Source: Leptospira soteropolitanensis
GTDB taxonomy: Bacteria; Spirochaetota; Leptospiria; Leptospirales; Leptospiraceae
Assembly: GCF_026151655.1 (NCBI RefSeq)
Contig: NZ_JAMQPN010000002.1
Location: 62,001 to 126,000, forward strand
DNA length: 64,000 nt
Direction of reading: 5' to 3'
Positions 45,447 to 53,701 of this stretch are shown piece after piece. The translations under genes and the position numbers were made by a program. Position 1 is the first letter of the stretch, and each line of letters begins with the position of its first letter. Below the pieces are notes generated by a model. The model ran no database searches. It was not told where the DNA came from and was given only the letters and a program-made list of their open reading frames with translations.

Positions 45447-48203
45447 ATGATAGAAATTTCCGAAGAAATTCCGTTCCTACGAACATCCAAACTTGTGTTT
45501 CTTATCTGGGATGAATCTCCTGGGAGTTTAGAGACCTGGGATTGGAGTAAAGGGATTACTGTATTCTTTCAAACTCGCCGTGCCGGGGAACTGGAGTTTA
45601 GATTTGGCCCCCCTCTCTGGGGAATCCCGACAGAAACAAATCGGTTAGAATTTCCTTTTGTTTCCATTCACAATATTTCCACAAATAAATATTTGGCCTC
45701 CGAATTAGAGAGGTTAGGCGAAGATAAAACAATTTATGTTTTGATTCCAAAAGGTATGGAATCGGAAGCCCGTTCTGTATTTGCCCGTTTGGAATATCTT
45801 TGGGATGATAAAATTTCTCCAGATCGAATCACACATAAATTTGGTCTAACTGGACGAACCAGTTCTGTTTCAGATACCCAAGTTTCCATCCATAAGGTTT
45901 CTAAAAAAAATACAATCTCCCATCCTCCTTTAGAGTTTGTCGGTAAGTCTGGAAGAATAAGAGTCCAAGAGGAGATCCTTGTATCTGCCAATGAGGCAAG
46001 GATCAACGGAATGAATCCGGATTTGGAAGATGGAGTTAGAGAAGAAGTTTTTTCTGTTGATGATTCACCAAACCATCCTTATGAATTGATTGAATCTTCT
46101 TTTGCGGAATCGGATACATCGAATGATGAATCCTCAAAGGAAATTTCTCTTTCTGAAACCATTACTACTGAAGTAAAAGAAGAGAAAAAGGAAGAAGTCG
46201 GTGCACATACATTAGATGGCTCTTCTGAGACAAAATTTTCGCTCCAACTAAAGATGATGGGTGTGATTAGTCTTTTATTCGCATTGTCAGTCTCGGTTAT
46301 TATCTTTTTTGCTTCCTTTTATTTTAAAAGATCCATTGAACTTCAGTTACGCGACAATAATATACGAATTGCAGAAATCATTGGTTCTAAAGTTAAATCT
46401 GATATTCTCGGTGTCGTTGAAAAGGGACGCCAAATTGCTATCACTCTCACAACTCAAGGTCTTCCTGAGGCGGAGAGAAAACTTCTTATTAAAACTTTTT
46501 TTCAAAATGATAAAGAGTTTATTTACCTAGGTATTTTTGAACGAAAAGAAAATTCTTTGGTAATGAAAAGAGAGGTATTTAATGAAGAGGAACTAAAAAA
46601 AAGTTCTGTTACAGAAGAGGATTTCCATGCGGTCGTCAACCGTAACCGGGATTCATTGGCACAAGCTTTTAACGGCCAAACTGTTCTTCTTAATTCGAGT
46701 CCAGGATTCCAAGAACCTTCTTTTGCAATAGCAATTCCCACGGCTGAAAATGGGGAACTTGATAATGCTCTTGTGATGATTGTGAAACTAAACAAAATCA
46801 TCGGAGCGTTTTCCAAAAAAGGAATCGAAACCACTTTTATGGTGAATGGGAATGGAACGGTGCTTGCACATCCCAAGGAAGACTTAGTTCTTGCTGCAAC
46901 AGACCTAGCTTCGATGCCGATCGTTAAATCTATGTTAACTAGCGCACCCAATACAGGGCAAATGAGTTATTTAGATGAAGAGTTGGGTGGATCTTATCTA
47001 GGTTCCTTTCAAAAAATTGGATTTGCAGATGCTGGAGTCATTACGTTTGTTTCAGAAGAAAAGGCCTTCGCTGATGTTTACAAGAGCCAAAAAACAAACC
47101 TTTATATAGCAGGGATTGGTTTGTGTTCTGCTTTAATTTTTGTATTTTTCTTTTCTAAAACCATTACTAAACCTGTATTACAACTTCTTTCTGCAACTTT
47201 AGAGATTGCAAAGGGAAATTTTAAAATTGGAATTAAACCAACCACACAGGATGAAGTTGGACTTCTTACTAAATACTTCATAGATATGGGGGCTGGTTTA
47301 GAAGAACGAGAGAAGGTTAAAAATATCTTAGGTAGTATGATTGATCCCGTTGTGGTCCAAGAAGCTATGGTTGACTTGGCTGCTTTAAAAAGAGGATCAG
47401 AAACTCATATTACTGCCTTTTTTTCGGATGTTGCCAGTTTTTCTACTATTTCCGAACAGTTGAAATCAGCCGACCTTGCGGCTTTACTCAATGAATATTT
47501 GTCAGCGATGACCATCATTCTGAAAAAACACGAAGGAGTCTTGGATAAATATATTGGAGATGCCATTGTAGGAATTTTTAATGCACCAGTTCCAGTTTTG
47601 GAACATGAATTAAAAGCGGCAAGGGCCAGTGTGGACATGGTGATGAAGCTTGCCGACTTACGTGAATATTGGACTAAAAACAATCTTTATTCAAAAGAAG
47701 CCCAAGTGATGGATGCAAGAATAGGGCTCAATTCAGGTCCAGCTAAGGTTGGTTTTATGGGAACGGATGCCCTGGCATCCTATACGATGATGGGTGACAC
47801 TGTTAATCTCGCGGCAAGGCTTGAGGCTGCAGGCAAAGATTATGGAGTCAATATTCTTATTACTGATCCTATTCGCGATTGTATTCAAGGGGAAATGGTA
47901 ACTCGGTATTTAGATCTTGTGAGAGTAAAAGGTAAAAATGAACCAGTTAAGATTCATGAGCTAATTGGTTACCGCTCCATGATTTCAAATAACTTTACGG
48001 AAGCAGCAGGAATTTACGAGTCTGGATTTAAAGAGTATTTAAATCAAAACTGGAATTCCGCCATTAAATACTTTACCGAAGCAGAAAAAGCCAAAGGTCA
48101 GAAAGACAAATCCAGTCGGATGCTTATGGAACGTTGCGAGGAATATAAACTAAATCCACCTGGTTCAGACTGGGATGGTGTATTTACGCGGACACATAAA
48201 TAA
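45447..48203 (+). CDS. Membrane-bound class III adenylate cyclase with sensor domain
   Basis: 918 residues. In order: a soluble N-terminal region of no known family (1-260, ending in a long acidic stretch), membrane helix (about 271-291), an extracytoplasmic Cache-like domain (about 295-545), membrane helix (about 551-571), HAMP (about 572-625) and a class III nucleotide cyclase domain (about 653-860). Catalytic residues are all present: metal Asp661 and Asp705, Lys701 for adenine, Asn787 and Arg791 for the transition state. The second purine-selecting position, seven before the Asn, is Thr780, giving Lys/Thr: this is the class IIIb adenylate-cyclase pattern, a group known for bicarbonate stimulation. 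A FecR-domain gene follows after 4 bases. Confidence 0.93.
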   Translation: MIEISEEIPFLRTSKLVFLIWDESPGSLETWDWSKGITVFFQTRRAGELEFRFGPPLWGIPTETNRLEFPFVSIHNISTNKYLASELERLGEDKTIYVLIPKGMESEARSVFARLEYLWDDKISPDRITHKFGLTGRTSSVSDTQVSIHKVSKKNTISHPPLEFVGKSGRIRVQEEILVSANEARINGMNPDLEDGVREEVFSVDDSPNHPYELIESSFAESDTSNDESSKEISLSETITTEVKEEKKEEVGAHTLDGSSETKFSLQLKMMGVISLLFALSVSVIIFFASFYFKRSIELQLRDNNIRIAEIIGSKVKSDILGVVEKGRQIAITLTTQGLPEAERKLLIKTFFQNDKEFIYLGIFERKENSLVMKREVFNEEELKKSSVTEEDFHAVVNRNRDSLAQAFNGQTVLLNSSPGFQEPSFAIAIPTAENGELDNALVMIVKLNKIIGAFSKKGIETTFMVNGNGTVLAHPKEDLVLAATDLASMPIVKSMLTSAPNTGQMSYLDEELGGSYLGSFQKIGFADAGVITFVSEEKAFADVYKSQKTNLYIAGIGLCSALIFVFFFSKTITKPVLQLLSATLEIAKGNFKIGIKPTTQDEVGLLTKYFIDMGAGLEEREKVKNILGSMIDPVVVQEAMVDLAALKRGSETHITAFFSDVASFSTISEQLKSADLAALLNEYLSAMTIILKKHEGVLDKYIGDAIVGIFNAPVPVLEHELKAARASVDMVMKLADLREYWTKNNLYSKEAQVMDARIGLNSGPAKVGFMGTDALASYTMMGDTVNLAARLEAAGKDYGVNILITDPIRDCIQGEMVTRYLDLVRVKGKNEPVKIHELIGYRSMISNNFTEAAGIYESGFKEYLNQNWNSAIKYFTEAEKAKGQKDKSSRMLMERCEEYKLNPPGSDWDGVFTRTHK

Positions 48204-48207
48204 TTTT

Positions 48208-50331
48208 ATGAGATGGTTAAACGATACAAGATTTGTAGTTTCAGCACTTTTGTTACTCATTCTTGTATTCTCATACTTTCTCTATAGAAACCTAAACGAT
48301 CGGTTCATTGACTCTTCGAGTCCAACCATTGGAGTCATTACTTTTAAAAATAAAACTGTCCTCAGAAAATACAATGATGCAGTGGTTTGGGATTTAATTG
48401 AATCCAAAACAGAAGTAAAAAATAGGGATACTATCAGAACGGAAGGTTTATCTGACGCAATCCTTACCTTGAACGATGGAACAAAAATCAATATATCAGA
48501 GAACTCTATGATCCTTTTAGATATCTCGGATAAAAATATCAATATCAACTTTGCTTACGGATCATTTGAAGCGGCAAGGGAAGGCACAGTGTCTGGTGAT
48601 ATGAAGATGAATATTTTAGCTGGTGACAAAACAGTTCAAGTTGCCAGTGGAGATGTAAAACTAGATAAAACCAAATCTGAGTTAAACATTAAAGTTGATC
48701 AAGGCGAAGCCAAACTAACATCCAATGGAAAAGAAGAAACGATTGCCAAAGACCAAATTGCAAATGTAACTGAGTCAGGTGTTAAGGTTGGAAAACCAGT
48801 CTACCGATTGTCTCTACCGGAAGATAGGAGAAATATTCTATCCGAATCTGGCCAAGAAAAAGTGCAATTTTCTATTTCTGGTTGGAAATCTGATTCTGCT
48901 AAAACCTCGAATCCAGTGATAGAAATCTCGCTTTTTCCTGATTTTTCAAAATCTCTTTACAAAGAAAAGCTAACAGCGGCAAGTATTTCCAAAAAATTAG
49001 CCTCAGGTTCCTATTATTGGAGAGTGACTTATGATGACCCGAGTACTAAAGCAAAACAAACCACAGAAGTTTTTCAATTTAGGGTTTTAAATGATCCGGG
49101 ACTTAAGATGATGAGTCCGAAAGCGGGCGAAGTATTCGCGTATACCCAGGAATTGCCAGTAGTTCGATTTGTCTGGAATCCTCTCGACTTATATTCATCT
49201 TATACTGTAATCATTGCGAAAGATTCTAACTTCTCTGATGGACTTGTTTCCAAACAAACTCAGAACCAATCCTTAGCCTTTGATTCTTTAAAGGAAGGAA
49301 GTTATTTTGCAAAAATTCAAGCTAGATCCAATCTGCAAGGAATCCCTGAAAAAACTTCGAATGTAGTTGGTTTTCAAATTTCCAAAAAAAACAATCTTTC
49401 TCCACCTGAATTATTAGAACCGGTTCGTGGGAAAGTTTTTGCTTACGAACAAACTAAATCACAATTGTTCTTTTCTTGGAAGGATGAAAAAGATTTTAGT
49501 AGTTACGAATGGGAGCTAAGTTCCGATTCGAATTTTCAAACAAAACTAAAAGTAGAATCAACAAAGAATAATTTTTTAAAACTTTCGACTGACTTAAATC
49601 TAGGTGTTTATTTTTGGCGAGTGAAGGGCTTAACTTCTAACGGTTTATCATTTGATTCAAAGCCAAATACGTTTACAGTGATTGCCAAAGAAGAAATAGA
49701 GCTTGTGGCGCCTGCCAATGGAGCAGAGGTAGAAGTTGATGAACGTTCGGCTGTGATTCTCAAATGGAAAAAAATAACCAACAAGTCGAATTATGAAATC
49801 GAAATCGCTCGTGATTCTGATTTTAAACCTCTTATTACAAAAGAGACAGTTTCTGGAAATTATTTTGAATTTAAATCAAAAGATTTTGGTCGTTTTTATT
49901 GGCGTGTCAAACCAGTGGATGGTGATAATGATTATAGCGCAGTTAGAAATTTCCAAATGCAAACTAATCGAGAACCGCCGAATCTATTAAGTCCACTTCG
50001 CAATGAAACGATAGATTTGTTTTCGAAAAGTTCCATTCTTTTTACTTGGAAAGCGGTGGAAAAGGCATCCGGTTACCGCATTCAACTGTTTGATATTTCG
50101 GGAGTTCGAGAAAAACAAATCCTAAATGAAAAAACAAGTTCTACCAAACTAACATATAATGATATTCAGAAGTTTAACGTCGGAAGGTTTCGTTGGGAAG
50201 TTGCTTCTATATATAAACAAGCCGATGGAACAGAAAAAGAATCAGCTTATAACAAACAAGATTTCTTCATTTCTGTACCCGAATTAAGAATTCCAAAAAT
50301 CCTTACTCCAGGGAAGATTTATGTGGAATAA
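48208..50331 (+). CDS. FecR-domain protein with fibronectin-like repeats
   Basis: 707 residues from the ATG at 48208, 4 bases after the cyclase stop; an in-frame ATG at 48175 would overlap the cyclase by 29 bases, and neither has a clear ribosome binding site. One N-terminal membrane segment (VVSALLLLILVFSYFLY), then a FecR domain (about 65-190: NRDTIRTEGLSDAILTLNDGTKINISENSMILL). Four to five repeats of about 90-100 residues follow, each with a core of (F/V)(x)W...S.Y...I..DS.F and ending (G.Y.WRV): SSYTVIIAKDSNF, SSYEWELSSDSNF, SNYEIEIARDSDF, SGYRIQLFDISG. Exposed to the periplasm. Function unknown. Confidence 0.88.
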   Translation: MRWLNDTRFVVSALLLLILVFSYFLYRNLNDRFIDSSSPTIGVITFKNKTVLRKYNDAVVWDLIESKTEVKNRDTIRTEGLSDAILTLNDGTKINISENSMILLDISDKNININFAYGSFEAAREGTVSGDMKMNILAGDKTVQVASGDVKLDKTKSELNIKVDQGEAKLTSNGKEETIAKDQIANVTESGVKVGKPVYRLSLPEDRRNILSESGQEKVQFSISGWKSDSAKTSNPVIEISLFPDFSKSLYKEKLTAASISKKLASGSYYWRVTYDDPSTKAKQTTEVFQFRVLNDPGLKMMSPKAGEVFAYTQELPVVRFVWNPLDLYSSYTVIIAKDSNFSDGLVSKQTQNQSLAFDSLKEGSYFAKIQARSNLQGIPEKTSNVVGFQISKKNNLSPPELLEPVRGKVFAYEQTKSQLFFSWKDEKDFSSYEWELSSDSNFQTKLKVESTKNNFLKLSTDLNLGVYFWRVKGLTSNGLSFDSKPNTFTVIAKEEIELVAPANGAEVEVDERSAVILKWKKITNKSNYEIEIARDSDFKPLITKETVSGNYFEFKSKDFGRFYWRVKPVDGDNDYSAVRNFQMQTNREPPNLLSPLRNETIDLFSKSSILFTWKAVEKASGYRIQLFDISGVREKQILNEKTSSTKLTYNDIQKFNVGRFRWEVASIYKQADGTEKESAYNKQDFFISVPELRIPKILTPGKIYVE

Positions 50332-51508
50332 ATTTCTTTTATATTTAATAATTTCTTTTGTTTCGGTGACCTCGCTTTTCGGACAACCAATGGAAAACTC
50401 CGAAGAATCAAGCCAATACCAATTACGTTGGATGGAAGTCGAAGGTGCCACGGGATATGTTTTAGAAATCAAAAATTCCAGTGGTTATTTAGTTTTATCG
50501 GAGAAGGTAAATGGAACAAGTTATGATTTAGTGAATTATACTTCAGGTATATATGAACACAGGGTGGCAGTTGTCAATAAACTTGGAAAGGTAGGTAGTT
50601 ATTCCGATTGGGTAAAGTTTGAAGTAGTTGTATCAAAAGTGCCGACTCTCACCAAAGATTCTATTTATTCTGTATCTAAGGAAGAGAAGGAAAAAGTTTT
50701 TTTATTGGAAGGCCGGGACTTTATCCATCCTATGAAAGTATATCTTGTGACTGGAGGAAAAAAAATCTTAGCTAAAAAAGTTGTCATAGAATCAGATTCG
50801 GTTGCAAAAGCTACTTTTGCTATTGAGCCAGATACTGATACAGGAATTTATGATTTAGTTTTAGAGAATCCACGAAACAAAGTTTTGACTGCAAAACAAA
50901 GAGTCGTTTTATCAGACTCTAAAGAAAAAGCTGCACGTTTTGCCTCCAGGCAAGAAAGGATCATTCGTAAAGAAGTTCCAGAAGACTATTACGAAACACC
51001 TTATTTTTCTACGCTTTGGCGTTCTACGGTTTTGCCGGGTTGGGGGCAGAAATACATTGATGGAAAAAATTGGAAAGTTTACGTGTATCCGTTGGTAGTA
51101 GTCTCCGCCGCTGTGGTCTATGCAAATTCATACAATAAATTTTTAAGTGCAAGATCCGATTACCAATCGGCAGTTTTATTGGGTGCCATACTCGTGGACC
51201 AACCAGACTCACAAGGATTATGGATCATCAATCGAGGGAACGCTGAAGCAAAATTCAATACCGCAAAATCAGAGTTAGGCGTAATCCAAGTTGGAGCTGG
51301 GGTTTTGGGTGCATTTTTACTCTATAATATAGTAGATTCGTATTTTTCCGCAAAACGAAATGTGGCAAACTTTGAACAGGGATTTCCTTTAGGAGAAACA
51401 AACAAACGAGTGCAAGCCACAGTGGTTTCTGAATCTGGTTGGAACCAATCAAAATTTTCATATGAATATGGTTCTAGATACCAAATCGAATTCTCTTCTC
51501 GTTTCTGA
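50321..51508 (+). CDS. DUF5683-like membrane protein with N-terminal fibronectin-like domain
   Basis: 395 residues; its ATG lies 11 bases inside the end of the FecR gene. A signal peptide (MWNKFLLYLIISFVSVTSLFG) leads into a fibronectin-like domain similar to the repeats of the preceding protein (about 30-105: YQLRWMEVEGATGYVLEIKNSSGYLVLSEKVNG), then an IPT/filamin-like beta part (KVFLLEGRDFIHPMKVYLVTGG), and finally a membrane part starting STLWRSTVLPGWGQKYIDGKNWKVYVYP, the (L/F)PG-x-GQ-x-Y motif of DUF5683. The shared domain type and gene overlap suggest it works with the FecR protein. Function unknown. Confidence 0.82.
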   Translation: MWNKFLLYLIISFVSVTSLFGQPMENSEESSQYQLRWMEVEGATGYVLEIKNSSGYLVLSEKVNGTSYDLVNYTSGIYEHRVAVVNKLGKVGSYSDWVKFEVVVSKVPTLTKDSIYSVSKEEKEKVFLLEGRDFIHPMKVYLVTGGKKILAKKVVIESDSVAKATFAIEPDTDTGIYDLVLENPRNKVLTAKQRVVLSDSKEKAARFASRQERIIRKEVPEDYYETPYFSTLWRSTVLPGWGQKYIDGKNWKVYVYPLVVVSAAVVYANSYNKFLSARSDYQSAVLLGAILVDQPDSQGLWIINRGNAEAKFNTAKSELGVIQVGAGVLGAFLLYNIVDSYFSAKRNVANFEQGFPLGETNKRVQATVVSESGWNQSKFSYEYGSRYQIEFSSRF

Positions 51509-51551
51509 CAAAAAGCTTGTTTAGGGAAGGACTTCCCCCCAGGCTGATTTT

Positions 51552-52844
51552 ATGCCGATTCCCATTTTAAACTGTGACAGAAATTCACGGGACCAATTGG
51601 ATCGTTTTCTTTTGGATGCAAAAGAAGACCTAAGCTTAGCTACAGAAAAAATCCTTCCTATTTTGGATGCTGTCAAAACGAGAGGGGACCAAGCCCTAAT
51701 TGAATATACCGAAAAGTTTGATGGTATTTCCTTACGTTCGGTGACTTTGGATCCGCACTCGATGCAAACTCATCTCGATCCCAAAATTAAGGAGGCATTT
51801 CTTAGGGCTAAAGCAAATATTGAATCCTTTCACGAAGCGCAGAGAAGAGAATCTTGGTCCAAATTGATTGATGGAAATAGGTTAGGTGTTAAATACACAC
51901 CGATTCCTTCATTATCTGTTTATGCTCCTGGTGGTAAGGCTTTGTATCCGTCCAGTGTTCTTATGGGGGTCATTCCTGCTAAAATTGCTGGAGTAAAGAA
52001 TATACAACTCGTGACTCCCCCTCAAAAAGACGGTTTGCCTGAAATTCTCATTTGGCTTTGTCAAATCCTTGGTGTGAATCGTATTATCACTGTGGGAGGG
52101 GCGCAAGGTATAGCAGCTTGTGCTTATGGAACAGAAACCATCCCCAAATCAGAGTTTATTGTCGGCCCAGGCAATGCTTATGTTGCAGCCGCCAAATCCT
52201 ACTTAGCTGGGAAGGGGATTATCGGCATTGATAGTCCTGCTGGACCCAGTGAAGTTTGTATTATAGCAGATTCTTCTGCCAATCCCAAATGGATCGCCTG
52301 TGATATGTTATCTCAAGCAGAACATGGTGAAGATTCCTCGGCCATCTTACTAACAACAGATAAAGATTTTGCAAATAAAGTAAGCCAAGAATTGGAAAAA
52401 GCATTTATCGAACGTCCAAAACGTTTAGAAATGAAACAACATTCCATTTATAAAAATTCTGCCATTTTAGTTTTTCCTAATTTAGAGGATTGTATTTGGT
52501 TTTCGAATGAGCTGGCTCCAGAACATTTAGAAATACAAACTCAAACCAATGAAGAAGTATTTTCAAAAATAGAACATGCAGGTAGTGTATTTTTAGGGCC
52601 ATATTCGCCCGTTGCAATGGGAGATTATATTAGTGGAACCAATCATATTCTGCCTACTGCAAGAGGGAGTCGGATTTATTCTTCGTTAGGTGTCGATACT
52701 TTTTTGAAAAGAGTTACTTTTCAGGAAATAAATAAGGAATCCTTAGAAAAACTTTATCCGTATGTAAAATTAATGTCTGAATTAGAGGGCCTGGATGAGG
52801 AACATGGAACGAGCGTAAAGGTTCGTACTGAGGAATCATTATGA
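51552..52844 (+). CDS. hisD: Histidinol dehydrogenase
   Basis: 430 residues. Last two steps of histidine synthesis (histidinol to histidine, NAD- and zinc-dependent). Marks: VYAPGGKALYPSSVLMGVIPAKIAGV, VGGAQGIAACAYGTETIPK, VGPGNAYVAAAKSYLAGKGIIGIDSPAGPSEVCIIAD, the zinc/catalytic CDMLSQAEHGEDSSAIL and FLKRVTFQEINKESL near the end. Length normal. hisC is far away at 24516, so histidine genes are dispersed. It overlaps panC by 4 bases (ATGA). Confidence 0.97.
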   Translation: MPIPILNCDRNSRDQLDRFLLDAKEDLSLATEKILPILDAVKTRGDQALIEYTEKFDGISLRSVTLDPHSMQTHLDPKIKEAFLRAKANIESFHEAQRRESWSKLIDGNRLGVKYTPIPSLSVYAPGGKALYPSSVLMGVIPAKIAGVKNIQLVTPPQKDGLPEILIWLCQILGVNRIITVGGAQGIAACAYGTETIPKSEFIVGPGNAYVAAAKSYLAGKGIIGIDSPAGPSEVCIIADSSANPKWIACDMLSQAEHGEDSSAILLTTDKDFANKVSQELEKAFIERPKRLEMKQHSIYKNSAILVFPNLEDCIWFSNELAPEHLEIQTQTNEEVFSKIEHAGSVFLGPYSPVAMGDYISGTNHILPTARGSRIYSSLGVDTFLKRVTFQEINKESLEKLYPYVKLMSELEGLDEEHGTSVKVRTEESL

Positions 52845-53695
52845 TCGTTGTTTCTAAAATTGATGAATTAAAAAAACTGATTTACGATTGGAAAAGCCAA
52901 GGACAGACAATTGGGTTTTGTCCTACGATGGGAAGTTTACATGCGGGTCATATGGATCTCGTTCAATCTTCTAAAACTCAAACAGACAAAACAATTGTTT
53001 CTATCTTTGTAAATCCAACACAGTTCAACGATCCAAAGGATTTTGAAAAGTACCCAGTCAATACAGAAAATGACCTTTTGTTATGCGAAAAAAATGGAGT
53101 TGATATTGTTTTTTTGCCGGATGTCAAAACAATGTATCCTGATACTAAAACACCGATTCAATTAAGCATTCCAAAATTACAAAACCATCTCTGTGGTAGG
53201 ACTAGGCCAGGTCATTTTGAAGGGGTGTTACAAATTGTTGCAAAACTTTTTCACCTAACAGAGCCAACGAAAGCTTTTTTCGGTTTAAAGGATTACCAAC
53301 AGTTTCGCGTAATTTCTGCAATGGTGGAAAATTTAAACTTCCCGCTAGACATTGTTGGTGTTCCGACTCGTAGAGAAACTGATGGTTTGGCTATGAGTTC
53401 ACGGAATGTTCGTTTGTCTACAAAAGAAAGGGAAACTGCCAGTTTGATACCTAGAATGTTTGCATTAGCAAAAAAAACGATTCAAGCTGGAGAAAGAGAT
53501 ATAAAACTTTGGAAAGAAATTCTTCGGGATTTTTTGCTTACTGGGTCATCTCTCCGTATTGATTATTTAGAGGTAGTAGATCCAATAGAACTACAGCCTA
53601 AAGAAAAATTAGAGGGTGAAATTTTGCTAGCGATAGCTGTATTTGTTGGTGAAGTTAGACTCATCGACAATCAGGTAATAGAAATTCCTAATTAA
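52841..53695 (+). CDS. panC: Pantothenate synthetase
   Basis: 284 residues. Joins pantoate and beta-alanine with ATP, in the coenzyme A pathway. GFCPTMGSLHAGHMDLVQ (HxGH nucleotide site), SIFVNPTQFNDPKDFEKYP, RTRPGHFEGVLQIVAKLF, FFGLKDYQQFRVI and RRETDGLAMSSRNVRLS (K-M-S-K-like) are all typical. GAGG lies 8 bases before the ATG. Coupled to hisD by the ATGA overlap; the two pathways are unrelated, so the pairing is probably positional. Confidence 0.97.
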   Translation: MIVVSKIDELKKLIYDWKSQGQTIGFCPTMGSLHAGHMDLVQSSKTQTDKTIVSIFVNPTQFNDPKDFEKYPVNTENDLLLCEKNGVDIVFLPDVKTMYPDTKTPIQLSIPKLQNHLCGRTRPGHFEGVLQIVAKLFHLTEPTKAFFGLKDYQQFRVISAMVENLNFPLDIVGVPTRRETDGLAMSSRNVRLSTKERETASLIPRMFALAKKTIQAGERDIKLWKEILRDFLLTGSSLRIDYLEVVDPIELQPKEKLEGEILLAIAVFVGEVRLIDNQVIEIPN

Positions 53696-53701
53696 ATATT
53701 C

